From: an uncultured Lachnospiraceae bacterium
Lineage (GTDB): Bacteria > Bacillota > Clostridia > Lachnospirales > Lachnospiraceae
Direction of reading: 5' to 3'
NCBI GenBank assembly: GCA_934359535.1
Contig: CAKRLN010000035.1
Coordinates: 1 to 13,637 of the forward strand
DNA: 13,637 nucleotides
Below are positions 5,874-13,164 of this stretch, in pieces; position 1 is the stretch's first letter; the number at the start of each line of letters is the position of its first letter. The notes beneath the pieces were generated by a model that was not told the origin of the DNA, did no database searches, and worked only from the letters and a program-made list of their open reading frames with translations. The position numbers and the translations under genes are program-made.

Positions 5874-6674
5874 TTACTCCAACAACTTCCATATCTCCGC
5901 GATTCTCTGCCTTGAATAAGCATCCCCTGCACGTCGGTACCATTCAATAGCTTTTTCATAACTTTGAGGTACACCTTTACCGTTCTCATATGCATCCCCC
6001 AAATAAATCTGAGCAGCAGTGCTTCCCTGTTCTGCCGCTTTTAGCCACCACTCAACAGCTCTCTCGTAATTTTTAGGTACACCATCCCCAAAGTAATATA
6101 AAAAGCCTAAACGCCATTGGGCATCTTCATGCCCTTGTTTCGCCGCTTTCGACCACCACTCAGCAGCCTTTTCATAATTGCGTGGTACGTTTTCTTTGCC
6201 GTCATTATATATGGCTCCGACCTCATATTGCATATCAGCGGTCCCATGTTCCGCTGCTTTCTGGTACCACTCAAAAAACTTTTCATAACTGCGCGGTACC
6301 CCTTCACCATCTTGATACATATAGGCCAACTTAAGTTGTGCGCTGCCATTACCTTGCTCGGCGGCTTTTGAAAACCATTCTGCGGCTTTTGGAAAGTCCT
6401 GCTTAACTTTTTCGCCTTGTGCATACATCACCCCAAGGCTATATTGAGCTTTAGAGTGGCCTTGTTCCGCTGCTTTTCTAAGATATTCTATTCCTATGTC
6501 AATGTCTTTTGGCATGCCTATCCCATACAAATACTTGCAACCCAAGTCGTAAAGGTCGTCTATATCCTTCTTTTGCTTTTCAATCATTGCACTAACAGGA
6601 TAGCCGCAATTCGGACACGCAGCTGCACGGTCACTCACGTTTTGCCCACACTCAGGGCATTCAATTAAAGCCAT
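5874..6674 (-). CDS. Zinc-ribbon plus Sel1-repeat protein, 266 aa
   Basis: Residues 6-23 form a small zinc ribbon (CPEC...CPNC; C6, C9, C20, C23). From about residue 42 to the C-terminus there are six tandem 36-residue Sel1-like repeats with the usual signature (LG-Y-G-GV-Y-KA-EW--KAAEQG--AQ). Sel1 repeats fold as an alpha-solenoid and act as protein-protein scaffolds; the ribbon may bind nucleic acid or a partner. The start is M6 of the longest frame, at 6674, because GGAGG lies eight bases before it. The longer start overlaps the helicase stop and would put that ribosome site inside the gene. It begins 14 nt after the helicase stop and is the last gene of the HIRAN-UvrD-Sel1 operon. Confidence 0.9.
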   Translation of the reverse strand: MALIECPECGQNVSDRAAACPNCGYPVSAMIEKQKKDIDDLYDLGCKYLYGIGMPKDIDIGIEYLRKAAEQGHSKAQYSLGVMYAQGEKVKQDFPKAAEWFSKAAEQGNGSAQLKLAYMYQDGEGVPRSYEKFFEWYQKAAEHGTADMQYEVGAIYNDGKENVPRNYEKAAEWWSKAAKQGHEDAQWRLGFLYYFGDGVPKNYERAVEWWLKAAEQGSTAAQIYLGDAYENGKGVPQSYEKAIEWYRRAGDAYSRQRIAEIWKLLE

Positions 6675-6688
6675 TTTGTTATCCTCCA

Positions 6689-9148
6689 TTAGTAAGTAGT
6701 GTCATTTGTTCGTTCAAAATTCCACTTGATTTTAACTATTGCTCGCTGTAATGATGTTTTTGTAATGTGCTGGTCAATTAAGTCAACCAGATACGGATAT
6801 CCTTCGGTTGACATGATTTTTCCTTTCAAAGACGCTGCATCAACGCCCTCAATCCGGTGTGCCTCTGGACCCAGAAGAATACCAATGCATCTTGAATTGC
6901 CAAAATACTTTGAAAGTTTGAATCCCTTCCCATCGTAGTCAAACAGTTCGTATTGTTGTTTAGAAAAACCATTTGCTTTCATTATGGCTTGGAAGATGTT
7001 CAACTTAATATCTAAGGCTCCGATAACAACGACAAAATTTTTGCTCGGTATCTCTATTTCTCGAGAAAGGGCAACAAGCAACTCGCTGTATCGGTTATCG
7101 TTCAATTGTTCCTCACCGATATCGCAAAATCTCTTTGAAACATCTTTTTCAATATCCTGCGGTTCAGAGAGGGCTGCTGAAATATCCTCAACCGTATTTG
7201 TTATGGTTTTCTCGACAATTTCACAAATAGGTTGAGCCTGTTCAACTTCCTCACGTTGAGGAAGTGCTGATAGGATTTTCTCGAAATGCTGACCATCAGA
7301 CAATAGAGCCTTTGGAATTTCGGCCATAAATCCGTGAGTAACAATTGAAGACCTTACATCTGCTCCAAACGGGTCCTTAAAAGACGTCAGAAAAAGAAGG
7401 TCCTTTGCACGAGTAATAGCCACGTAGAAAAGTCGCCTTTGTGCTTCTAAGTCCTCCTCTGTATGAATGAAATAGTCGTTAGGCAGTATTCCGACCTGAA
7501 CGCCAACGATGAATACGACCTTGAATTCCAATCCCTTTGCTCTATACATCGTAAGGAGATTGACAGCGTTGTAGTCTGAGCTTTTTGCAACATCGCCCAT
7601 ACCAATTGAAAGCCGCAGGTATTGTAAAAACTGCTCGAGATTTACATTCTCAAAGGCATCTTCATAGTTTTTAGCAATATCAAACACTTGTAGGACAAAT
7701 CGGTATTGCTCAGGGAATGTGGCATCATACTGCTTGCTTTCCATAAATGCAATATACGATGCAATGATTTGGGTTGGTGTCCAATCCTTTGCTCGATTTA
7801 GCTGAGTAATTAAACTGTATCTTTCCCTAAACTCATCACAGTTCTCAAAGCTCACATCAGAAAGGTATAATACATCTATCCACCGCAAGTCAGAATAATT
7901 GCAATCCTGCCCGAACTGGTCACAATAGGCGGCTTTTGCGTCAAGAAATGCAAAATTGTCAAAGCAGTTGTTTGGAAAGTTTATTGCATTCCCAATTTCA
8001 ATTACTGAGTTGAGTTTTACAATGGATTGAAGGACGCTGATAAATCTGCTATATTGGGCATTTTCGTCTAACTCGCATTGGCCACATTCAATTCCCAATC
8101 TGTTTAGCTCGTTCTTTATCGGCTCTGCTTGGTCATTCGTTCGGAAGAGAACTGCAATATCAGTAGGATTATATTTCCCTTTATCAATCAGGCCCTTAAT
8201 CTTTTCTGCAACATATTTTGCTTCCGCTTCTTGGGAGTATAGTCGTTTGAAAATGGGATAAAACGACAATGGCCGTGCAGCTTTTATCTCTTTCGGAATG
8301 CGCTGATGATTTTTCTTGATAACATCATTCGCCAAACTAATGATTCCATCTTGAGAACGGAAATTTTCCTCGAGCTTTATCAATTGGTACTCTTTTGATG
8401 CGGCCTTTTTTCGAATGTATTCCGGTTTGGCTCCTCGCCATTCATAGATTGCTTGGTCATCGTCGCCGACTAAGCATACATTTGTTTCTGGTGTTACTAT
8501 CAAATCAAGCAGCCGATTTTGAGCCTCATTTGTATCCTGATACTCATCAACGAAAACATATTTGTATTGACTTGAAATGACATCTCCCGCTTCTCTCTCT
8601 GAGGAAAGCAAGCGAACGGGAAGCCAAAGCATATCCTCCATATCGACCAAATTGTGTTTCTTCATTTCTGCCGAATACTCATTGAAAATCAAGTCATATT
8701 GGTCAATATGGTGGACTTCTTCAAAGCTCTTGCATTGCTTGATGTACTGCTCTAACTCATTTCCAGCTACACCGTCGATATGATGCTTTTTCAAAATTGA
8801 GTCAATGGTCGACCTTTTTTCAGAACTCTTTGCAATAGTAACGGGCCCTGAAAAGCCTAATGCTGTATTGAACCTTTTTACTGTCTCTAACCCAAAGGCG
8901 TGAAATGTCTTGACACATACTTTTGCGCCGAGATTTGGGTCCTCTTTGTATATTCTCTTTTTCATCTCTTGAGCAGCTTTATTGCTAAAGGTTAGTGCAA
9001 GGAATTCTTCCGGCTTAACCCCTTTTTTCCAAAGAGATGCGATGCGCAACGCGATAACTGTTGTTTTCCCGCTTCCTGCGCATGACAGAACTACAATTCT
9101 TCGCGAAGTGCTATCAATGACGCTCTGTTGCTGCTCTGTAAGTTCCAC
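6689..9148 (-). CDS. UvrD/Rep-like SF1A helicase with unrecognised C-terminal domain, 819 aa
   Basis: All SF1A helicase motifs are present: Walker A CAGSGKTT at 23-30, Walker B VFVDEYQDT at 198-206, motif III GDDDQAIYEWRG at 228-239, motif IV ENFRS at 261-265, motif V around TMYRAKGLEF at 533-542, and motif VI RRLFYVAITRAK at 571-582. A 3'-to-5' ATP-driven DNA translocase is expected. After a linker (590-700) comes an extra domain at about 703-806 (FVVVIGALDIKLNIF, GILLGPEAHRIEG, TEGYPYLVDL, ITKTSL) that is not part of UvrD. I chose GTG at 9148, with GGTGG upstream and 31 bp after the HIRAN stop. The longer ATG at 9235 would overlap HIRAN by 56 nt and has no visible support. Confidence 0.93.
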   Translation of the reverse strand: MELTEQQQSVIDSTSRRIVVLSCAGSGKTTVIALRIASLWKKGVKPEEFLALTFSNKAAQEMKKRIYKEDPNLGAKVCVKTFHAFGLETVKRFNTALGFSGPVTIAKSSEKRSTIDSILKKHHIDGVAGNELEQYIKQCKSFEEVHHIDQYDLIFNEYSAEMKKHNLVDMEDMLWLPVRLLSSEREAGDVISSQYKYVFVDEYQDTNEAQNRLLDLIVTPETNVCLVGDDDQAIYEWRGAKPEYIRKKAASKEYQLIKLEENFRSQDGIISLANDVIKKNHQRIPKEIKAARPLSFYPIFKRLYSQEAEAKYVAEKIKGLIDKGKYNPTDIAVLFRTNDQAEPIKNELNRLGIECGQCELDENAQYSRFISVLQSIVKLNSVIEIGNAINFPNNCFDNFAFLDAKAAYCDQFGQDCNYSDLRWIDVLYLSDVSFENCDEFRERYSLITQLNRAKDWTPTQIIASYIAFMESKQYDATFPEQYRFVLQVFDIAKNYEDAFENVNLEQFLQYLRLSIGMGDVAKSSDYNAVNLLTMYRAKGLEFKVVFIVGVQVGILPNDYFIHTEEDLEAQRRLFYVAITRAKDLLFLTSFKDPFGADVRSSIVTHGFMAEIPKALLSDGQHFEKILSALPQREEVEQAQPICEIVEKTITNTVEDISAALSEPQDIEKDVSKRFCDIGEEQLNDNRYSELLVALSREIEIPSKNFVVVIGALDIKLNIFQAIMKANGFSKQQYELFDYDGKGFKLSKYFGNSRCIGILLGPEAHRIEGVDAASLKGKIMSTEGYPYLVDLIDQHITKTSLQRAIVKIKWNFERTNDTTY

Positions 9149-9179
9149 TATATTCCCACCTTTGTTCCGAAGTCTGCAT

Positions 9180-9488
9180 TCACTGACAATAAACCACTCT
9201 AATGTTGCATCCGTAGTTACTTCCCATTCCTCCACCGGTCACGTTCGATACATATACTTTATAAGAGCCGGTTTTGTTCATCAGGTTGCAAAAAATCTGG
9301 TAATTGTGCTCTTTTGCAACATAGCCGATTTGCTCTCCGCCTGTCGTACATACCTTTACGGCATGATTGTCATAGGGATTTGATGGCTCAGGAATAAACA
9401 CCAGTTCTTGTCCGCTTTTTAGGCGAGCAACTGTTCTTTGACGACCACCAAAGGTGACTCCTGCTACTTTCATATAGAACTCGCTCAT
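9180..9488 (-). CDS. Stand-alone HIRAN-domain protein, 102 aa
   Basis: Nearly the whole protein is a HIRAN domain: MKVAGVTFGGRQ at residues 6-17, FIPEPSNPYDNHAVKV at 31-46, and IGYVAKEHNYQIF at 53-65. In HLTF the HIRAN domain binds 3' single-stranded DNA ends. In bacteria it occurs alone or fused to helicases, and the stand-alone role is not well known. The start at 9488 is fixed by AGGAGG seven bases upstream; the frame could extend to 9515 but without a ribosome site. It is the first gene of a minus-strand operon with an SF1 helicase and a Sel1 protein. A DNA-end sensor feeding a 3'-to-5' helicase is a reasonable inference. Confidence 0.88.
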   Translation of the reverse strand: MSEFYMKVAGVTFGGRQRTVARLKSGQELVFIPEPSNPYDNHAVKVCTTGGEQIGYVAKEHNYQIFCNLMNKTGSYKVYVSNVTGGGMGSNYGCNIRVVYCQ

Positions 9489-9567
9489 AACTGCTCCTCC
9501 TGTTGACTTTGACAAAAAGCATTAACGATTTTCTGCTTCTGTGTAGTGATTTTGTTGATTTATTGCA

Positions 9568-9596
9568 ATAATAACATAAAATATAAGATTGTTCAA
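9568..9596 (-). promoter_or_regulatory. Probable promoter of the HIRAN-UvrD-Sel1 operon
   Basis: On the minus strand TTGAAC (9596-9591), a 17-bp spacer and TATTAT (9573-9568) read toward the HIRAN gene about 75 bp away. The region is shared with the divergent XRE gene. A TTATGC / GCATAA inverted repeat with a 16-nt spacer lies at about 9613-9640, between the two genes, and is a candidate operator. Confidence 0.55.
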
Positions 9597-9665
9597 TATA
9601 TTACAACAACAATTATGCGTCTGCTGACAAATCTGCATAAGCTATCATAACACTGAGGTGATGTT

Positions 9666-9980
9666 ATGAACGAAGAATTTGTCAGGGAACGCATTACGCA
9701 GTTACGGTTAAGAAAGAATGTCTCTGAGTATCAAATGAGCTATGACCTTGGGCATAGCCGAGGCTACGTTTACAATATTTCCTCTGGAAAGTCCCTTCCA
9801 CCGTTCAAAGAGTTTTTCGCCATCTGCGATTATTTTGATATTACGCCCTCGCAGTTCTTTGACGATGGGGAAAAGAATCCCGAGTTAGTACAAAAAGCAC
9901 TTTCAGGAATGCGAGAGCTTGATGACGAAGACCTTCTTATGCTCATCGGGATAATCAATCGGCTGCACAAGAAAAAGTGA
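9666..9980 (+). CDS. XRE-family HTH transcriptional regulator, 104 aa
   Basis: Residues 6-62 form a Cro/CI-type helix-turn-helix domain (RITQLRLRKNVSEYQMSYDL, then GHSRGYVYNISSGKSLPPFK). A short helical tail (65-104, rich in D, E, L and ending LHKKK) is suited to dimerisation. GAGGTGA lies upstream of the ATG at good spacing. It is divergent from the HIRAN-UvrD-Sel1 operon, with 177 bp between the starts. It is therefore the natural candidate to control that operon and itself. A clear intrinsic terminator follows at 9998-10027. Similar small regulators are frequent in integrative elements of Clostridia. Confidence 0.88.
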   Translation: MNEEFVRERITQLRLRKNVSEYQMSYDLGHSRGYVYNISSGKSLPPFKEFFAICDYFDITPSQFFDDGEKNPELVQKALSGMRELDDEDLLMLIGIINRLHKKK

Positions 9981-9997
9981 ACATCAACATTCAAATT

Positions 9998-10027
9998 CTC
10001 ACCGGTCTAAGCATCGGTGAGTTTTTT
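9998..10027 (+). terminator. Intrinsic terminator of the XRE gene
   Basis: CTCACCG / CGGTGAG (9998-10004 with 10015-10021) closes a 10-nt loop and is followed by TTTTTT, 17 bp after the XRE stop. Confidence 0.85.
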
Positions 10028-10028
10028 G

Positions 10029-10057
10029 TTGCGTATCTTTCATGATAGTAGTAAAAT
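10029..10057 (+). promoter_or_regulatory. Candidate promoter for the small membrane-protein genes
   Basis: TTGCGT at 10029-10034, a 17-bp spacer and TAAAAT at 10052-10057 lie just after the XRE terminator and 64 bp before the next start codon. Confidence 0.45.
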
Positions 10058-10121
10058 ATATGTCGTATTCAATAATATTGACATATATTTATTGATTTTC
10101 AAGAAAAAGGGGGAGAATAAC

Positions 10122-10754
10122 ATGATATATGTTTTGTTTGCAGTTTTTATGGGCTTTGCTGGTTCAGTAATCTTCAAAGACGGTTTGTTTGCCAATGCTT
10201 TATCTACCACTGTCGTTTTTCTTCTTTTGATTCCCATTATCTTTGCAGTTGGAGGTGAACTTTACAAACAAAAAGAAGAAGAACAAAAACGTCAAGCAGA
10301 GTTTGAACGAAAACAGAGAGTTAAACGAGGTCATCTTGAAGATGATTTAACTCCCAAACAAAGAATCCTTTGGAATTCTCTCCATAAGTATCGTGATAGT
10401 GATGTCTTAACAAACCACATTATTAACGAAACTAAAAGAGAACATGAGCAAAAAATGTGGAGTTGGAGGTATAACAAAGAACTCAAAGAAAAGTATTTTG
10501 CTTCTTATTGTAAAGCTAAGAGAGAAGGTGATTTACTAAAAGCTCAAGTTGACTATACTACATTTACGTATTATGAACGTAATACAGATACAGAAGCCAA
10601 AGAGCTTCAGAAAATCGGACTTCTTGACAAGTATAGGAATTATACTTTTTGGGATAATTTTCCTGATAATTGGAAGTTGTCTGATGAAGAATTAGAGGCA
10701 TTAGATTATGAGGATGATGACTACGAACATAATGATTACGAGTATACAAGCTGA
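10122..10754 (+). CDS. Hypothetical membrane protein with long charged cytoplasmic tail, 210 aa
   Basis: Two hydrophobic helices, about residues 2-17 and 28-45, are followed by a strongly charged helix (KQKEEEQKRQAEFERKQRVK, 49-68) and a soluble helical region to about 180. The C-terminus is very acidic (EALDYEDDDYEHNDYEY). The start is the ATG at 10122, with GGGGGAGA upstream; the frame is open earlier but that part overlaps the promoter and terminator region. No family is recognised. Its stop TGA overlaps the AAAGGAGG of the tiny gene at 10770, so the two are in one operon. The region is clearly AT-richer than the integrase part of the island, suggesting a separate origin. Confidence 0.7.
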   Translation: MIYVLFAVFMGFAGSVIFKDGLFANALSTTVVFLLLIPIIFAVGGELYKQKEEEQKRQAEFERKQRVKRGHLEDDLTPKQRILWNSLHKYRDSDVLTNHIINETKREHEQKMWSWRYNKELKEKYFASYCKAKREGDLLKAQVDYTTFTYYERNTDTEAKELQKIGLLDKYRNYTFWDNFPDNWKLSDEELEALDYEDDDYEHNDYEYTS

Positions 10755-10769
10755 AAGGAGGCGAGGCGT

Positions 10770-10844
10770 ATAACTATCGAAGGTTACTTGCTTTGCTTCG
10801 AAATTGCAATTGCAATTCTGTGGCTCATTGGTCGTAGCAAGTAA
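10770..10844 (+). CDS. Tiny single-pass membrane protein, 24 aa, apparent ATA start
   Basis: A perfect AAAGGAGG (10754-10761) is followed eight bases later by ATA, not ATG, and then by an open frame of 24 codons ending in TAA. The product begins (M/I)TIEGYLLCFEIA and ends LIGRSK. It aligns without gaps to the 23-residue product at 2750-2821 (shared T2, E4, G5, L8, C9, E11, LIG at 19-21), which starts with ATG at the same place. AUA is a very weak start codon in bacteria, so this copy may be a low-expression or decayed member, or may use a relaxed start. Confidence 0.5.
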   Translation: MTIEGYLLCFEIAIAILWLIGRSK

Positions 10845-10873
10845 GTTTGGCAAATTGTGCCTGTTTTACATTA

Positions 10874-10919
10874 AAAGGCCTCGCAGTAATGGATTCTAAG
10901 AACTTCCCATCACTGCTTT
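10874..10919 (+). repeat. Hairpin repeat, degenerate left copy
   Basis: GCAGTAATGG (10883-10892) faces CCATCACTGC (10907-10916) with one internal mismatch. The whole segment is clearly related to the terminator hairpin at 11489-11540. This copy lacks a GAGGC stretch in its 3' arm and has no outer stem. It overlaps the N-terminus of the following gene. Confidence 0.6.
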
Positions 10920-11449
10920 ACTTATCTTTGGGCGCAGTAGGAAACACTGACAAGTACATCATTTGCGATTCTCTGAAAAAGCAGAAAGGTTGTGATACTT
11001 TGGCTTACTTTGCAATTGGTCTTCCCATCGCTATCTTAGTTCGATTGTTTGCGGGAGTTCCCTTATTCTGGTTTATTGTGATTCCAATTACAATTCTCAC
11101 ATTCATTGGAATTGCTAAAATGGATACAGACTCAATGTTGTATTCCAGAAAATTCAAAGATGGTAAATCTATTGACTCTTTAGCTATGGCTAAAAAGTAT
11201 TATGAAGAATACCGTCGAAGGGATGAAAAATATGAATACGAGCATTTCTGTGAACAACAAAAATATTTTTGGAAGAAAATAAGGAGGGAACATCCAGTAA
11301 CTCAGATTTATCTTAAAGATGGTTCTGATGTGTGTTGCGATTATGTAACTTGGAATGAACGGCTTCAGGAAATTCATCTTCATGACAATAATCGGGAAGA
11401 ATACAAAATTGTACGTTATGAAGACATCGGTTCAATCCGTGTCTGTTAA
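10889..11449 (+). CDS. Hypothetical membrane protein, 186 aa
   Basis: Two hydrophobic helices (about residues 37-54 and 57-76: FAIGLPIAILVRLFAG, LFWFIVIPITILTFIGIA) are preceded by a short N-terminal domain. A charged helix (AKKYYEEYRRRDEKYEYEHF, about 104-123) follows, then a C-terminal beta-rich segment (TQIYLKDGSDVCCDYV, EIHLHDNNREEYKIVRYEDI). The start is uncertain. The ATG at 10889 has only AAAGG ten bases upstream, and the frame is open back to a TTG at 10847. The N-terminal codons overlap a hairpin repeat homologous to the terminator after the gene, so the first residues may have been acquired by a rearrangement. No family is recognised. The general layout (two helices, charged soluble tail) resembles the product at 10122-10754. 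Confidence 0.6.
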   Translation: MDSKNFPSLLYLSLGAVGNTDKYIICDSLKKQKGCDTLAYFAIGLPIAILVRLFAGVPLFWFIVIPITILTFIGIAKMDTDSMLYSRKFKDGKSIDSLAMAKKYYEEYRRRDEKYEYEHFCEQQKYFWKKIRREHPVTQIYLKDGSDVCCDYVTWNERLQEIHLHDNNREEYKIVRYEDIGSIRVC

Positions 11450-11488
11450 GCGAAGTCTTGGTAACGCTGCATGACCTCTTATTACACC

Positions 11489-11540
11489 AAAAGCCCCGCA
11501 GTAATGGTTTCAAAAAAACTTTCCATCACTGCGAGGCTTT
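11489..11540. terminator. Long hairpin terminator between convergent genes; right copy of the hairpin repeat
   Basis: Arms 11490-11507 and 11523-11540 pair over 18 positions with two mismatches around an A-rich loop. Pyrimidine-rich DNA follows on the plus strand (TTTCTCT) and GCTTTTGG on the minus strand. It separates the gene ending at 11449 from the minus-strand amber reading frame ending at 11594. A degenerate copy lies at 10874-10919. Confidence 0.7.
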
Positions 11541-11593
11541 CTCTATGCCTGTATTAAATTGGTCCTGCTGCACCGTTTTTCTCCATCGACATA

Positions 11594-12904
11594 TCACTCG
11601 TCAAGTCCATAAAGCGTTCTCAACTTGTTATGCAAGATATTAGCAGACGTACTACGTGAAAGCGGTTGCCTCACTTCTCTACCAGTTCTATTGCCAAAAC
11701 CTTCAAAGTCCCGTTCTGCGTCTCGACCATTAACGCGGACTTCTTCCCCCATCTGGTCTCCCATGTAGGCAATAAAACTTCGCGTCAATCCATACGCATC
11801 TTCATGTCTCTGTCGGTATCCTGCTGGATGGTATCGTTCAGCTTTCTCTCGGTCATCAACTCGATAGTAAATGACCTTCCAGTTCTTCACTCCACCAAGC
11901 AAAGACTCATTGCATTCCCTTTGTACCTCTCTTCCCATTTTGGCAAGATAAGGATTCCTCCAGAATTCCCCTCCAACAGGTGTCTCTCTTAATGGTGGTA
12001 ATTCCCTAAGCCGACTTACTCTCTAACAGGCGCATTGCCTCACATAGTCGTTGTAATTCTCCAACGCTCCTTCCTGCTCCTCATTCGCTGCAAATGCTGC
12101 CACCCTTCCATCACGAATCAGTTGTCGAGCATACTCTTCACATCTATTCCTTGAGTAAACAGACCTCAAAAAACCTATCAACAGCTCAGCATCCAAGCAG
12201 GAATTTGTCTCCTCCGCGCAGTTCTGTATCTCTTCTGCACACGCCCTTACTCTGTGTTCTGTTTCTACTCGATAAGCTTCTATCCTCAGCTCATTTTCCT
12301 CTGTCCGGATTCTGATATCAGGAAGCAACATCGTTCTCATCCGCTACGTCACGATTCCTTCTCCCTGCATTGATTTGAGAGCACTCTTGACCCTCTCAGT
12401 AATCTCCGATTTAAGTATTCCAACATAGTGTTGCTCGCCAATACGAGGATACCAGCAAGACCACCACAGGTCCAAATCATCCACATTCCCCCGCATATGA
12501 GCTAAACGGTTCCTGACCTCTACACGTCTCCTCATCTCATTGGAATAAAGCCCAAACAGCCGCATCCTATTACACAGCTCGCACATTTTCCGTTCAAAGT
12601 TCTCCTGCTCCAAAAGCAAGGGCCTCAATCGGTCAATGTATATTCCGTGTCTTCCTCTTGCTGTCGCTCTCGGTGGTAACGGCTCATCAAATACCTCCGT
12701 CACAATCACAGCTCTTTTACGTCTCTCATTTGGGTCAATATCTATTGCTCTGGCGTAGGTCAAGTATCGATTCAGTTCAGCCTTGGCATTCTCAATATTT
12801 CTGCTCCCACTCTCAGGATAAGGCCTCTCAAATACAGCCTCATAGAGCTAAGCAATACTCAAAAATCTTCGATTCAGCAATAAATTCAAATTATCTACTG
12901 GCAT
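11594..12904 (-). CDS. Hypothetical protein, 436 codons with three in-frame TAG codons (amber readthrough gene or pseudogene)
   Basis: From the ATG at 12904 (GTGAGG six bases upstream) one frame runs to TGA at 11596-11594. It is interrupted only by TAG at codon 19 (12850-12848), codon 187 (12346-12344) and codon 294 (12025-12023). There is no TAA, TGA or frameshift. Contexts are SIA-TAG-LYEAV, GIVT-TAG-RMRTM and CAC-TAG-RVSRL; glutamine would fit each. The pieces after each TAG have no ribosome site of their own. The protein is soluble, rich in R and E, and helical (LRIEAYRVETEHRVRACAEE, GREVQRECNES), with Trp-rich LDLWWSCWYPRIG near residue 155. No family is recognised. A near-consensus promoter at 13165-13193 and a structured leader precede it. 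Whether it is translated through TAG is unknown. Confidence 0.6.
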
Positions 12905-12955
12905 TTTATACCTCACTTCTACTATTTTTCTAATTTTTACACGGATTGTCACTTC

Positions 12956-13064
12956 AAAAAACTGGTACGTCTTGTGCCTCTATATCACATCTTGTTATAG
13001 GGAGAGAAAAGCTACCAGTTTTTTGTTCGACCCGTTTTGTTTGTATTGACGAAAAACTGGTACG
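12956..13064 (-). promoter_or_regulatory. Three alternating AAAAACTGGTA repeats in the leader of the amber gene
   Basis: AAAAACTGGTACG occurs on the plus strand at 12957-12969 and 13052-13064, and inverted as TACCAGTTTTTTG at 13013-13025. In the minus-strand transcript the middle copy can pair perfectly with either neighbour, so two exclusive hairpins (12- and 11-bp stems) are possible. The later one ends in TTTTTT. This looks like an attenuation switch or a set of binding sites. Confidence 0.5.
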
Positions 13065-13164
13065 ACTTCCAGCCGTTATATATTAGATAGCGCTTGTAGA
13101 CAAGTAATCACAACCATCTAAATTGGTTGAAAATTCAGTTCATTCATCTTTTTAGGTTGACATG

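Noticed and set aside
5874..6674. CRISPR-like or tandem DNA repeat in the 5874-6674 region
   Set aside because: The roughly 108-bp periodicity is explained by the 36-residue Sel1 repeats of the protein. No CRISPR array is seen anywhere in the window.
9149..9235. Longer helicase start at the ATG at 9235
   Set aside because: It would overlap the HIRAN gene by 56 nt and adds 29 residues before the normal UvrD N-terminus. GTG at 9148 has a ribosome site at good spacing.
5874..9488. Calling the operon Gabija or another named defence system
   Set aside because: There is a UvrD-like protein but no OLD-family GajA nuclease, and HIRAN and Sel1 partners are not part of the systems I know.
10883..10916. 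Possible CUA-anticodon suppressor tRNA, because the hairpin loop contains ATTCTAAGAA
   Set aside because: There is no D arm, T arm or acceptor stem around it, and it is homologous to a terminator hairpin. The only tRNA in the window is tRNA-Arg.
12344..12763. Treating the pieces of the amber frame (12344-12763, 12023-12340, 11594-11938) as three separate genes
   Set aside because: All pieces are in one frame, are separated only by TAG, and the internal pieces have no ribosome site at usable spacing. One interrupted gene explains them better.
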